Below are positions 25,080 to 33,645 of a stretch of DNA of 64,000 bases, one piece after another. Under the pieces are notes generated by a model. The model ran no database searches. It was not told where the DNA came from and was given only the letters and a program-made list of their open reading frames with translations. The position numbers were made by a program, and so were the translations under genes. Within the stretch, counting starts at the first letter, position 1. Each line of letters starts with the position of its first letter. Source of the DNA: an uncultured Lachnospiraceae bacterium (GTDB lineage Bacteria; Bacillota; Clostridia; Lachnospirales; Lachnospiraceae); the NCBI GenBank assembly GCA_902801515.1, contig CADCII010000006.1, forward strand, positions 1-64,000, in the 5' to 3' direction.

Positions 25080-25561
25080 TGGCAAAGTCAAAAGAGATTA
25101 AGACCAATGCTATGCGTATGCTCGACCGCGCGAAGGTGGACTATAAGGTTCACACATATGAATGTGATGAGTTTATAGATGCACAGCACATTGCGGATCA
25201 GCTGGGACAGGATCACCGGACGATGTACAAGACTCTTGTGACAAGAGGGAAAACCGGTGCGTACTATGTGTTCGTGATCCCGATCGACGCGGAACTTGAC
25301 CGGAAGAAGGCCGCACAGTCTGTAGGCGAGAAGGCGGTCGACATGATCCATGTCAAGGAGATCAATGCAGTGACGGGATATATCCGCGGCGGGTGTACAC
25401 CCATAGGTATGAAAAAACAGTATGTAACCAGAATTGATCAATCTGCCCGAGACCTTGCGATAGTCTATGTGAGCGGCGGCAGGGTCGGTGCACAGATTGA
25501 ACTCAGACCGGAGGATCTGCTGTCTGTATCGAAAGCAGAGTATGCCGACCTTCTGGAGTAA
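25079..25561 (+). CDS. ybaK: YbaK/EbsC-type aminoacyl-tRNA deacylase (Cys-tRNA(Pro) deacylase-like)
   Basis: 160 residues, full length. GKTGAYYVFVIPIDAELDRKK and VTGYIRGGCTPIG are the conserved strands lining the editing site, which hydrolyses Cys mischarged on tRNA-Pro; the Lys in MYKTLVTRG corresponds to the family's functional lysine. It overlaps the ArsR-like gene by one base (TAATG), so the two are co-translated. The link between a winged-helix regulator and tRNA editing is unexplained. Confidence 0.9.
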   Translation: MAKSKEIKTNAMRMLDRAKVDYKVHTYECDEFIDAQHIADQLGQDHRTMYKTLVTRGKTGAYYVFVIPIDAELDRKKAAQSVGEKAVDMIHVKEINAVTGYIRGGCTPIGMKKQYVTRIDQSARDLAIVYVSGGRVGAQIELRPEDLLSVSKAEYADLLE

Positions 25562-25599
25562 GATCCGGAAGATCAGACGGCAGCAGTCCGCGCCCGGTT

Positions 25600-25650
25600 A
25601 ATACTCGGGGGAGAGTGTCGGCGAATCGCCATACTCTCCCCCGAAGTATT
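25600..25650 (+). terminator. Long hairpin after ybaK
   Basis: CGGGGGAGAGT pairs with ACTCTCCCCCG (11 bp, 16-base loop), and the stem continues as AATACT/AGTATT past a one-base bulge. No clear T-run, but it closes the arsR-ybaK unit. Confidence 0.65.
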
Positions 25651-25724
25651 CCGGCACTTCGCAGTATTTTCTCATAAAAGTATTGAAGAGCTCTTTAATA
25701 CACTGCATTGATAAATCGTTTTGA

Positions 25725-25751
25725 TTGACATGCCGTCCGACCTGTTATAAT
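25725..25751 (+). promoter_or_regulatory. Promoter for citrate synthase
   Basis: TTGACA (25725-25730), 15 bp, TATAAT (25746-25751) with TG two bases upstream of the -10 (TGTTATAAT, extended -10). An overlapping TTGATT at 25721 would give a 19-bp spacer. Confidence 0.7.
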
Positions 25752-25791
25752 CTAATTCCATACGTGAAAAGATATGAATGGAGGCAGCTTC

Positions 25792-27159
25792 ATGCTGAAT
25801 GAACAAGAGAAACAGTTGCGTGATGAGCGTCTGGAACAGATGACAGAAGATGCATTTAATGCAAATAAAATGGATCTTGGTCTGTATCAGAAGTTTGATG
25901 TTAAGAGAGGTCTGCGTGAATCCAACGGGCGGGGCGTCCTTACCGGTCTTACCGAGATATCGGATGTTAATGGCCGCAGAGAGGTCGACGGAAAGCCTGT
26001 CCCGATTGAGGGTGAACTTTATTTTCAGGGATACAAGGTCAGCGAACTGATCGAGGGAAACAAGAACAGAAAGTTCAACTTTGAGGAAGCAACTTATCTG
26101 CTGCTGTTCGGAAAACTTCCGAATAAAAATGAACTGCGTGAGTTCATCCATCTGCTGTCACAGTACAGAGAACTGCCGTCCAAGTTTGTCAGAGACGTTA
26201 TCCTGAAGGCACCGAGCGCAAACATCATGAACGGAATGCAGCGTTCCGTACTGACTCTGTATTCTTATGACAAGGCACCGGACGATACTTCTATCACTAA
26301 TGTACTCAGGCAGAGTCTTCTTCTGATCGGGGTTATGCCTCTGATTGCTGTATACAATTATCATGCATATCAGCACTACAATAATGAACGCTCGCTGATC
26401 ATCCGTTATCCGAGTGAAGATCTGTCGACGGCGGAGAATATCCTGCGGATGCTGCGTGATGATGGCGCATATACGGACCTGGAGGCGAGAGTACTGGATG
26501 AATGCCTTGTGATCCATGCGGAGCACGGCGGCGGTAATAACTCGACCTTCACCAACCATGTCGTGTCTTCGACAGGCACGGATACCTATTCGGCGATCGC
26601 TGCATCTCTTGCTTCTCTTAAGGGACCCAAACACGGCGGTGCTAACCTGAAGGTTGAAAATATGTTCTCCGACATCAAGGCTCATATCAGCAACTGGCAG
26701 GATGAAGCAGCGATCCAGGACTATCTTGAAAAGATCATGCGCAGGGAGGCGTTTGACCGCTCAGGACTGATCTACGGAATGGGCCATGCGATCTATACAC
26801 TGAGCGATCCGCGTGCCGTCATTCTGAAAGAAGCAGCGAAGAAACTGTCTGAGGCGAAGGGACTGGAGGAAGAATTTGGTCTGTACGAGTCAGTTGAGAA
26901 GATCTCTTCGAAACTGCTGTCAGAACGCAAACAGCTCTCAAAACCGATCTGCTGCAACGTAGACTTCTATTCCGGATTTGTGTATTCTATGTTAGGGATC
27001 CCGGTGCAGCTTTATACTCCGATCTTTGCGATCGCAAGGGTTGCGGGCTGGAGCGCGCACAGGATGGAGGAACTGATCAATGAAGGTAAGCTGATCCGTC
27101 CGGCTTATAAATATGTCGGCCATCACAGGGCTTACCGGAGGCTTGAGGAGAGGGACTGA
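25792..27159 (+). CDS. gltA: Citrate synthase
   Basis: 455 residues from the ATG 7 bases after GGAGG; an ATG at 25774 lies before that site. Citrate synthase hallmarks: GRGVLTGLTEISDV in the small N-terminal region, EEATYLLLFGKLP, the active-site histidine regions SLKGPKHGGANLKV and YGMGHAIYTLSDPRA, and NVDFYSGFVYSMLGIP near the end. It condenses acetyl-CoA and oxaloacetate to citrate. The length and sequence style match the Lachnospiraceae type, which can also be annotated as citrate/2-methylcitrate synthase. It stands alone, with 6-phosphofructokinase 41 bases downstream, perhaps in the same transcript. Confidence 0.92.
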   Translation: MLNEQEKQLRDERLEQMTEDAFNANKMDLGLYQKFDVKRGLRESNGRGVLTGLTEISDVNGRREVDGKPVPIEGELYFQGYKVSELIEGNKNRKFNFEEATYLLLFGKLPNKNELREFIHLLSQYRELPSKFVRDVILKAPSANIMNGMQRSVLTLYSYDKAPDDTSITNVLRQSLLLIGVMPLIAVYNYHAYQHYNNERSLIIRYPSEDLSTAENILRMLRDDGAYTDLEARVLDECLVIHAEHGGGNNSTFTNHVVSSTGTDTYSAIAASLASLKGPKHGGANLKVENMFSDIKAHISNWQDEAAIQDYLEKIMRREAFDRSGLIYGMGHAIYTLSDPRAVILKEAAKKLSEAKGLEEEFGLYESVEKISSKLLSERKQLSKPICCNVDFYSGFVYSMLGIPVQLYTPIFAIARVAGWSAHRMEELINEGKLIRPAYKYVGHHRAYRRLEERD

Positions 27160-27200
27160 GATCCTTCTGCCAGGCGCAGGATCAAGCGGAGGATAAAAAC

Positions 27201-28175
27201 ATGGCGTCAAAGATTAGTACGATCGGGGTGCTTACCAGCGGCGGAGACGCGCCGGGAATGAATGCTGCCATCAGAGCAGTAGTCCGCCGTGCGATCAGCC
27301 AGGGAATTAAAGTCAAGGGTATCTACCAGGGATATAAGGGTCTGCTGAATGAGGAGTTTACAGACCTCGACGCACGTTCGGTGTCAGATACTGTCGCGCA
27401 GGGCGGCACGTTTCTCTATACTGCCCGCAGCATGGAATTCAGGACGCCTGAAGGTCAGCAGAGAGGCGCTGAAGTCTGCCGTAAAAACGGGATAGAAGGA
27501 CTTGTCGTTATCGGCGGCGACGGATCTTTTGCGGGAGCCGGAAAACTTGCGGAACTCGGGATCAATACCATCGGTGTTCCGGGAACGATCGATCTGGATA
27601 TCGCATGTACGGAATATACGATCGGTTTTGATACTGCTGTCAATACAGCGATGGAGGCGATCGACAAGGTCCGTGACACTTCCACTTCACATGAGCGCTG
27701 TTCGATCATTGAGGTTATGGGACGCCGTGCGGGTTATATCGCTCTGTGGTGCGGGATCGCCAACGGAGCGGAAGATATCCTGCTTCCTGAAACCTATGAT
27801 TACGATGAGCAGACACTGATCAATAATATTATTGAGTGCAGAAGGCGAGGCAAGAAACATCATATTATCATCAATGCCGAAGGCATCGGACATTCTGCTT
27901 CCATGGCACGCCGTATCGAGGCTGCGACAGGAGTGGAGACAAGAGCGACTATCCTCGGCCACATGCAGAGAGGCGGAAGCCCGACCTGCAAGGACAGGGT
28001 CTATGCGTCCATGATGGGCGCGATGGCTGTCGACCTGCTGGCAGAGGGAAAGAGCAACAGAGTCGTTGGCTACCGCAACGGAGACTGGGTAGATTTTGAT
28101 ATCGCGGAAGCTCTGAAGATGCAGAAGCATCTGCCGGATTATATGCTCAGGGTTGCGAAAGCGCTCTCGATCTGA
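27201..28175 (+). CDS. pfkA: ATP-dependent 6-phosphofructokinase
   Basis: 324 residues, the standard bacterial PfkA length. Motifs: LTSGGDAPGMNAAIRAVVR at the N-terminus, GGDGSF (ATP/Mg), PGTIDLDIACTEYTIGFDTA (catalytic Asp in TIDLD), EVMGRRAGYIAL, and GHMQRGGSPTC. It phosphorylates fructose 6-phosphate, the committed step of glycolysis. A glycine at GGDGS indicates ATP rather than pyrophosphate use. Ribosome site GCGGAGGATAAAAAC. Confidence 0.95.
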   Translation: MASKISTIGVLTSGGDAPGMNAAIRAVVRRAISQGIKVKGIYQGYKGLLNEEFTDLDARSVSDTVAQGGTFLYTARSMEFRTPEGQQRGAEVCRKNGIEGLVVIGGDGSFAGAGKLAELGINTIGVPGTIDLDIACTEYTIGFDTAVNTAMEAIDKVRDTSTSHERCSIIEVMGRRAGYIALWCGIANGAEDILLPETYDYDEQTLINNIIECRRRGKKHHIIINAEGIGHSASMARRIEAATGVETRATILGHMQRGGSPTCKDRVYASMMGAMAVDLLAEGKSNRVVGYRNGDWVDFDIAEALKMQKHLPDYMLRVAKALSI

Positions 28176-28218
28176 TGCAGCGCTGAAAAGAGTCGTGATC
28201 GTCTGAAAGAATACCTGC

Positions 28219-28257
28219 GGGCGGCTGCGCAACAGGCGCGGCCGTCCGTTGTTGTCT
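28219..28257 (+). terminator. Intrinsic terminator after pfkA
   Basis: GGGCGGCTGCGC pairs with GCGCGGCCGTCC (12 bp, including two G-T pairs) around AACAG and is followed by the T-rich GTTGTTGTCT. Confidence 0.65.
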
Positions 28258-28326
28258 GCTGAAAGATCTTTCTGCAGTGCCATGCCGGAAGTGTAAAACC
28301 AATTAGTCTGAAAACAGGAGCGACGG

Positions 28327-29112
28327 ATGATTACAAGTACCGCAAACAGCAGGATCAGAGAACTGGTAAAAATAAAAAAGAGCGCGAAAATGCGCGCGGA
28401 GAGAGATGTCTTTCTGGTGGAAGGCCCCAAGATGTTCAGGGAGATTCCAAAAGGAAAGCTGGCGGAGGCATATGTTTCAGAGAGCTTTCTGAACAGCGCA
28501 TCAGGCAGAGAATTGCTTAAGGAGACGCAGATAAACGCTGAGGCAGTATCGGACAGTGTTTTTGAATATCTGTCAGACACCCGGTCTCCGCAGGGGATCC
28601 TGGCTGTTGTATCGCAGTTTCATTATTCTGCGAAGGATCTGATGGGAACACAGACGCCCGCCCTGCTCCTGGTGCTGGAGAACCTGCAGGATCCGGGCAA
28701 TCTTGGGACGATAATACGTACTGCGGAGGCAGCCGGAGTAACGGGTATTATACTCAGCCGGGGAAGCGCAGACCTGACCAACCCCAAGGTGACACGCTCA
28801 ACAATGGGAAGTATCTTCAGGGTGCCGTTTATCTACACGGACGACCTGGAAACGGAAATACTGGCGCTGAAAAAAGAGAATGTGCGCATATTTGCAGCAC
28901 ACCTTCAGGGCAGCGTTGAAGCTTATTCAGAGATATATACAGGACCGACAGCGTTCCTGATCGGAAATGAAAGCAGAGGACTCAGTGAAAATACTGCGAA
29001 GCTTGCAGACCAGGCGATCCGTATCCCGATGCACGGACAGGTAGAGTCTCTCAATGCGGCAGTCGCATCTTCGATCCTTCTGTATGAAGCGTGCAGGCAG
29101 CGTCTTTCTTAA
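28327..29112 (+). CDS. TrmH/SpoU family RNA 2'-O-methyltransferase
   Basis: 261 residues. The C-terminal SPOUT fold shows its three motifs: LENLQDPGNLGTIIRTAEA (motif 1), FLIGNESRGL (motif 2) and IPMHGQVESLNAAVASSILL (motif 3). The N-terminal 90 residues are the substrate-binding L30e-like domain (STANSRIRELVKIKKSAKMR). It transfers a methyl group from S-adenosylmethionine to a ribose in rRNA or tRNA; the exact target is not evident. Start ATG follows ACAGGAGCGACGG. Its stop overlaps the end of a convergent small ORF on the minus strand. Confidence 0.88.
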   Translation: MITSTANSRIRELVKIKKSAKMRAERDVFLVEGPKMFREIPKGKLAEAYVSESFLNSASGRELLKETQINAEAVSDSVFEYLSDTRSPQGILAVVSQFHYSAKDLMGTQTPALLLVLENLQDPGNLGTIIRTAEAAGVTGIILSRGSADLTNPKVTRSTMGSIFRVPFIYTDDLETEILALKKENVRIFAAHLQGSVEAYSEIYTGPTAFLIGNESRGLSENTAKLADQAIRIPMHGQVESLNAAVASSILLYEACRQRLS

Positions 29113-29353
29113 TCTGTATCCGCAGGACACTCTGTGACAGCGGTCCGGTTTTCTGAAGTGCTGCTGATTGTTGTATATTCTATCTTCACCGGTCTTCCGA
29201 GTTTGATCTCACAGCCTTTTACCATACGGCCATTTTTGTCAAATGCGAAGCAGTCGCCGTTTGGCATCATGAGAGTAAAGTTCACATCAAAAAACCCTTC
29301 TTCTTTCCTGAGTCACTTCCGAATTTCTTTTTTGCTTTTACTTTAGCGGCATC
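29109..29353 (-). pseudogene. Small or degraded minus-strand coding remnant, unknown family
   Basis: Reading minus, a frame ending at 29109 (stop shared with the trmH-like gene's end) encodes about 58 protein-like residues, including MMPNGDCFAFDKNGRMV and GRPVKIEYTTIS. Just upstream the continuation (AAKVKAKKKFGSDSGKK) is in another frame, shifted at a T6 run near 29289-29295. This suggests a gene broken by a one-base deletion in the homopolymer. Alternatively an intact 58-residue gene starts at the GTG whose complement is 29283-29285, behind AGAAGGG. No family is recognised. The 180 bases further upstream are AT-rich with stops in all frames. Confidence 0.45.
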
Positions 29354-29359
29354 TCTCCC

Positions 29360-29546
29360 TTACCAGATAATGTAAACATAGTGACTTCCTTAACTATATA
29401 TGGTTGTCTCAGCCTGAACTGAGTCAGAATTTTACAAAATATTACATACAATTAACATATCGTCTTTTTACCCACAGTGGAACAATATCCGTATATTATT
29501 TTAAGAAAAGCTGTTTGCTTCAGAAAAGGAGGAGACACATCAACTA
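29360..29546. other. AT-rich gap with no gene seen
   Basis: Between the small minus-strand ORF and the promoter of the SleB-type gene nothing coding is visible. It holds a short CTCAG/CTGAG hairpin and an isolated AAAGGAGGAG ribosome-site-like stretch at 29525-29534 that has no start codon at a usable distance. Confidence 0.5.
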
Positions 29547-29575
29547 TTGACATGAAACAAAGAATGATGTATTAT
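29547..29575 (+). promoter_or_regulatory. Promoter for the SleB-type hydrolase gene
   Basis: Perfect TTGACA (29547-29552), 17-bp spacer, TATTAT (29570-29575), giving a leader of roughly 75 bases. Confidence 0.75.
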
Positions 29576-29657
29576 GCAACTAATTCTTAACAAATACGTA
29601 ACAATTTCAGCTTTTATTTAATATTTTGCGGCTGGAATTGAGATGAGAGGTGTAAAG

Positions 29658-31178
29658 ATGAAGAAGAATACAAATAAACTGGCTTCTGTCATGACAGCGA
29701 CTCTGCTTGCAGGCGCTCTGAGCATTACGCCGGTTTATGCGGCTAATAATACATTTGGCATTGATGAGATCAATTGGACTTCCGAAGACTGGGCGAGCAT
29801 TGCCATGACTAATGACGATACCGTCGATACCGGTGCTGTGATCCGCAAGGAAGCAAATGCAGACAGTGACGCGGCAGGATACCTGTACAGAGGCGCCGCT
29901 GCGAAGGTGGTCGAAAAAGGGGAAGAATGGACTTTGGTTGAATCCGGAAGGGTTACCGGTTATGTCAAAAATGAATTCCTCACATTTGGAGAAGAAGCCC
30001 GCGGCCTTGCAGCTCATTACGGTGAGCAGGGTGTTGTCGCGAACTGGAATGATGTCAGTGTCTTCTCGCAGGATACCGGAGATGCTTCTGTATCAGGTAC
30101 TGTGAATGATGGTACTGTACTTGGAACAATCCAGGATAACGGACACTGGATCGCGGTCCAGCAAGGCGCTGAATCTGCGGGATATGTCTCTGAAGAGGAT
30201 GTTACGCGCGTACTTCTTGTTGATACGGCTGTACCGGCAGAGGGAGAGGATGACGAGGATGTTGTGGTAACGATGTCCGCAGCAGATCTGGGCGCATCAG
30301 AGAGTACCGGTGCAGAGGAAGCATCCGCTGAGGCAGTTTATGAGGAAGAGTCTTATCAGGAGACAGATTCTGCGCAGGCTTATTCAAATGCTCCTGCAGA
30401 AGATTACAGTACCGTACAGAAAGTATCGGATGATCCCTATATCCAGGCTCTGTACGAGGCCTATCTGAAAGCGCAGGAAGCGGCAATGAACTGCACATCC
30501 GAGGAGGATGCGAGAGAGAAGGCTGCAGCAGCGACAGCTGCCTGGAATGCATATCTTGCAGCCTGCAATGGTACTTCCGCAGCAGATACGACAGCTGATA
30601 ATACTTCTTCTGCAAGTGCTGATACCGGCGCGGATGACGAAGAGTACGACGATTCAGAAGATGATGAAGAGTATGACGATTCGGAAGAAGATGACGATAT
30701 GACCTACGCAGCGGATGACGACACATATCTTGATGAGGATACTGCTGAGTACGGAGAGGATGACGCGGAAGAGGATACATCTGAAGAAGATACTTCTTCT
30801 GATGCGGTCACAGCAGCAAGCGCGAACAGTTCAGGCCTCTACGGCGGTGCCAGTGATCTGGATCTGCTGGCAGCGATTATCTGGTGCGAAGCCGGCAACC
30901 AGCCTTATGACGGTATGGTCGCAGTCGGGCAGGTTGTCATGAACCGTGTGAAGAGCGGAAGCTTCCCGAACACGATCGCAGAAGTTCTGAACTCTCCCGG
31001 ACAGTTTACGCCGTCCAGTTCCGGAGCCCTGCAGGCCGCGATCAACGCAGGCGTTAATTCCACCTGTTACTCAGCGGCGCAGGACGCTCTGAACGGAGCA
31101 GCTCCGGTTCCCGGATATCCGCTGTATTTCAATACTCACAGCGGCAGCTATAAGCTCGGAGCGCATTACTTCTCATGA
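29658..31178 (+). CDS. Secreted cell wall hydrolase with SH3 domains and C-terminal SleB/CwlJ domain
   Basis: 506 residues from the ATG behind AGAGGTGTAAAG. A signal peptide (MTATLLAGALSITPVYAA) is followed by two bacterial SH3-like domains (about residues 45-105 and 115-180; AAAKVVEKGEEWTLVESGRV is typical), a very acidic Glu/Asp/Ser/Thr linker of about 200 residues, and a C-terminal Hydrolase_2 (SleB) domain: LAAIIWCEAGNQPYDGMVAV, with the catalytic Glu in CEAGN, and GQVVMNRVKSG. These enzymes cut peptidoglycan between MurNAc and GlcNAc. Although named for spore germination, versions with SH3 domains and signal peptides occur in many Clostridia and may act on vegetative wall. It is followed by a strong terminator. 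Confidence 0.88.
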   Translation: MKKNTNKLASVMTATLLAGALSITPVYAANNTFGIDEINWTSEDWASIAMTNDDTVDTGAVIRKEANADSDAAGYLYRGAAAKVVEKGEEWTLVESGRVTGYVKNEFLTFGEEARGLAAHYGEQGVVANWNDVSVFSQDTGDASVSGTVNDGTVLGTIQDNGHWIAVQQGAESAGYVSEEDVTRVLLVDTAVPAEGEDDEDVVVTMSAADLGASESTGAEEASAEAVYEEESYQETDSAQAYSNAPAEDYSTVQKVSDDPYIQALYEAYLKAQEAAMNCTSEEDAREKAAAATAAWNAYLAACNGTSAADTTADNTSSASADTGADDEEYDDSEDDEEYDDSEEDDDMTYAADDDTYLDEDTAEYGEDDAEEDTSEEDTSSDAVTAASANSSGLYGGASDLDLLAAIIWCEAGNQPYDGMVAVGQVVMNRVKSGSFPNTIAEVLNSPGQFTPSSSGALQAAINAGVNSTCYSAAQDALNGAAPVPGYPLYFNTHSGSYKLGAHYFS

Positions 31179-31259
31179 CAGGCAGCATCATTAAACTTTG
31201 GTAAGTCCCGGCTGGCGGGTAAAACCGCCTGCAGGATGTTACATTCAACAACTGGACGG

Positions 31260-31292
31260 AAAGAGGCCTTTCTTAACCGAAAGGCCTCTTTT
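31260..31292 (+). terminator. Strong intrinsic terminator after the hydrolase gene
   Basis: AAAGAGGCCTTTC pairs perfectly with GAAAGGCCTCTTT around TTAACC and ends in a T-tract. Confidence 0.9.
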
Positions 31293-31366
31293 CGCATGTT
31301 TCGTATGCTGAAAATATGAGATTGGAATATACGGCCGCTTTAGCGGCTTTCCACTTAGGTTATATG

Positions 31367-31936
31367 TCAGATGACCTGGCTGTCAGTGTCTCTCTCAAGC
31401 AGTTTGTCGATGTGATCCGGCTGGGTCAGGGTGTGTATGATATATGCGTACACATCCTGGCTCTTTTCTTTCCACTCTTTTGAGACGATCTTTGCCTGGG
31501 TCTCATTGGGAACCGTGAGTGTCAGGTCAATGAGTGCAGTAGTATGCTCCATTACCCGGCACCGGACGGCATAATCGCCTTCCGTTGTGCGGTAGTACTC
31601 GGCACGGGTCGCAAGTGCTTCGCGGAATTCCAGACGGTTCTCCCTGAGATATTCGTCGATATCACTGCGGATAGAGGCAGCGAGGCTGCTCTTCAGAGCT
31701 TCGATGCTTTCCCGGCCTTCATCGGTCAGTACATAGTACCGGTAATCGGGATAGATCTCTTCATGTACCAGCCTGGAACTGACAAGATCACCCAGCGTAT
31801 ACTGGACATTGAAATAATTCGTGTACCCCAGATCCAGAAAGACATTGGTAATCTGGCTGTTGGTCAGCGCAAAGTCCACTCTGCTGAGGGTGTACATCGT
31901 CATAAGTTTATATAGTGTTTTTAACTGTTCCGGCAT
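31367..31936 (-). CDS. DUF4364 family winged-helix protein
   Basis: 189 residues from the ATG whose complement is 31934-31936, behind GAAGGGAAATTCTT on the minus strand. The longer frame up to 32005 runs into the divergent promoter region and has no ribosome site. The N-terminal half is a PadR-like winged helix (LTNSQITNVFLDLGYTNYFNVQYTL, LTDEGRESIEALKSSL) and the C-terminal half is a small alpha/beta domain with IDLTLTVPNETQAKIVSKEW. Conserved and usually single-copy in Clostridia; probably a transcription regulator of unknown target. Divergent from the polysaccharide deacetylase gene, which may be its target. Confidence 0.8.
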   Translation of the reverse strand: MPEQLKTLYKLMTMYTLSRVDFALTNSQITNVFLDLGYTNYFNVQYTLGDLVSSRLVHEEIYPDYRYYVLTDEGRESIEALKSSLAASIRSDIDEYLRENRLEFREALATRAEYYRTTEGDYAVRCRVMEHTTALIDLTLTVPNETQAKIVSKEWKEKSQDVYAYIIHTLTQPDHIDKLLERDTDSQVI

Positions 31937-32011
31937 AAGAATTTCCCTTCTTTCGGCTTCATGATACCATCCGGACTGCGCAGGCGCAACCGGACAGACA
32001 GCCATTCTTTT

Positions 32012-32040
32012 TTTACTGTAATGCAGAGGGGAAATATGAT
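32012..32040 (+). promoter_or_regulatory. Promoter candidate for the polysaccharide deacetylase gene
   Basis: TTTACT (32012-32017), 17-bp spacer, TATGAT (32035-32040), 48 bases before the GTG start. Confidence 0.5.
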
Positions 32041-32087
32041 AAACTTATATTCAGCTTAAGGGGAGCTGATCATAGGGGGGCGTAACG

Positions 32088-33566
32088 GTGAGCAGAAGAG
32101 ACTATTCCTATTCGGACAGAGATAACCGGTACAGAAGGGGAAGCCTTCTGATGAAGTGTCTTATCACAATTCTTATATTGGCTATTATTGCGCTTGCGGC
32201 ACTTCTGGTCTATGAGATCCGGTTCAGAGAGTACCAGAATCCCTGGGCTCAGGCTCAGGCGCAGAAAGAATCCCAGGAGGCGGCAGAAGCTGCCCTCAGG
32301 GCGGAGTCTGAAAAGAAAGAACAGAACGCTGCAGACAGTGGGGTAGTACCGCTCATTTCTGATGAACAGGAAGATTCTCTGGAATCGCAGGCAAACCGGC
32401 TTGCGCTTCAGTATGATTATGACGGAGCGATCTCTCTTCTCCGTTCCCAGCCAGGGTATGACCGAAATGAGCGTTTTAAAAACCTTGTCTCTACTTATGA
32501 GTCGACTAAGGCCGGGTGCAGCCCGTATCCGATCGACCAGATCACACATGTGTTCTTCCATACGCTGGTCTGGGATGACGCGAAGGCTTTTGACGGAGAT
32601 GAGAAGGAAGCCGGCTACAACCAGGTCATGACGACTGTCTCAGAGTTTGACTCGATCATAACGCAGATGTACAACCGCGGATATGTCATGGTGAGCCTGC
32701 ATGATATGGCATCTGTCGCGGATGATGGCTCGCTGTCAACGAAGGAGATCCTTCTTCCTCCGGGTAAAATCCCATTTGTGCTGAGCATGGATGACTGCAG
32801 CTATTACCACTATATGGATGGAGACGGATTTGCACAGAAGCTGATCGTTACCGATGACGGTAAGGTCAAAAATACCTATGTAGAGGATGACGGTTCGATA
32901 TCGGTCGGAGATTATGACCTGGTGCCGATCCTGGATACGTTTGTCGCGCAGCACCCCGACTTTGCATACCACGGACATAAAGGTGTCCTGGCATTGACGG
33001 GATATGAGGGGGTGCTGGGTTACCGGACAGACGAGGTCTACAAGACAAGAGAGGAAGGCCGCATCACCATGTACCAGAATGCTTTCTTCGAAGCCAATCC
33101 CGACTTTGATTTTGATAAGGAAGTGGCAGATGCGAAAGCGGTGGCGGATGCCATGAAGGCAGAAGGATGGGAATTCGCTTCCCATACATGGGGGCATATC
33201 AATCCGCGCCAGTATACGATCGAGCAGGTTCAGAAAGATTCACAGCGCTGGCATGACTGGGTTGTGCCGGTCGTGGGCGAGACCGATATACTGATCTTTG
33301 CGTTCGGAGCGGATATCGGAGACTGGCAGCCTTATACATACGATAACGAATATTATGCCCACTATAAATCGATGGGGTTCAATTTTTACTGCAACGTAGA
33401 CTCCAGTGTCAAGGCATGGGTCCAGATCGGACCGGATTTCCTCAGACAGGGCCGCAGGAATCTGGACGGTTACCGAATGTACTACAGTCCGGAACTCATA
33501 TCAGACCTGTATGATGTGGACACTGCGTGGGACTCCAACCGCCCGACACCCGTACCAAAGATGTGA
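32088..33566 (+). CDS. Membrane-anchored polysaccharide deacetylase family protein
   Basis: 492 residues from a GTG behind AGGGGGGCGTAACG. A membrane anchor (ITILILAIIALAALLVYEI, residues about 25-44) precedes a linker and a NodB-type deacetylase domain: the Asp-Asp metal motif SMDDCSYY near residue 230 and the H-x3-H motif in SHTWGHINP near residue 367. Family members remove acetyl groups from peptidoglycan GlcNAc or other surface polysaccharides and usually need a divalent metal. The domain carries a sizeable insertion between the two motifs (KVKNTYVEDDGSISVGDYD region). It is divergent from the DUF4364 gene and followed, after a small hairpin, by the pyr operon. Confidence 0.85.
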   Translation: MSRRDYSYSDRDNRYRRGSLLMKCLITILILAIIALAALLVYEIRFREYQNPWAQAQAQKESQEAAEAALRAESEKKEQNAADSGVVPLISDEQEDSLESQANRLALQYDYDGAISLLRSQPGYDRNERFKNLVSTYESTKAGCSPYPIDQITHVFFHTLVWDDAKAFDGDEKEAGYNQVMTTVSEFDSIITQMYNRGYVMVSLHDMASVADDGSLSTKEILLPPGKIPFVLSMDDCSYYHYMDGDGFAQKLIVTDDGKVKNTYVEDDGSISVGDYDLVPILDTFVAQHPDFAYHGHKGVLALTGYEGVLGYRTDEVYKTREEGRITMYQNAFFEANPDFDFDKEVADAKAVADAMKAEGWEFASHTWGHINPRQYTIEQVQKDSQRWHDWVVPVVGETDILIFAFGADIGDWQPYTYDNEYYAHYKSMGFNFYCNVDSSVKAWVQIGPDFLRQGRRNLDGYRMYYSPELISDLYDVDTAWDSNRPTPVPKM

Positions 33567-33577
33567 TCCAACAGTTC

Positions 33578-33606
33578 CACGCGTTCCACCGATTCAGGAA
33601 CGCGTG
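33578..33606 (+). terminator. Hairpin between deacetylase and pyrC
   Basis: CACGCGTTCC pairs with GGAACGCGTG over 10 bp around a 9-base loop, 40 bases before pyrC. No T-tract; it could end deacetylase transcripts or act in the pyr leader. Confidence 0.5.
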
Positions 33607-33645
33607 ATGCGGATTCATCCGCAGTCACACCCCGGAGGTGATTTG

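Noticed and set aside
29525..29534. AAAGGAGGAG as a ribosome site for a hidden gene
   Set aside because: The nearest ATG is 17 bases away and opens only 12 codons; the stretch just precedes the promoter at 29547.
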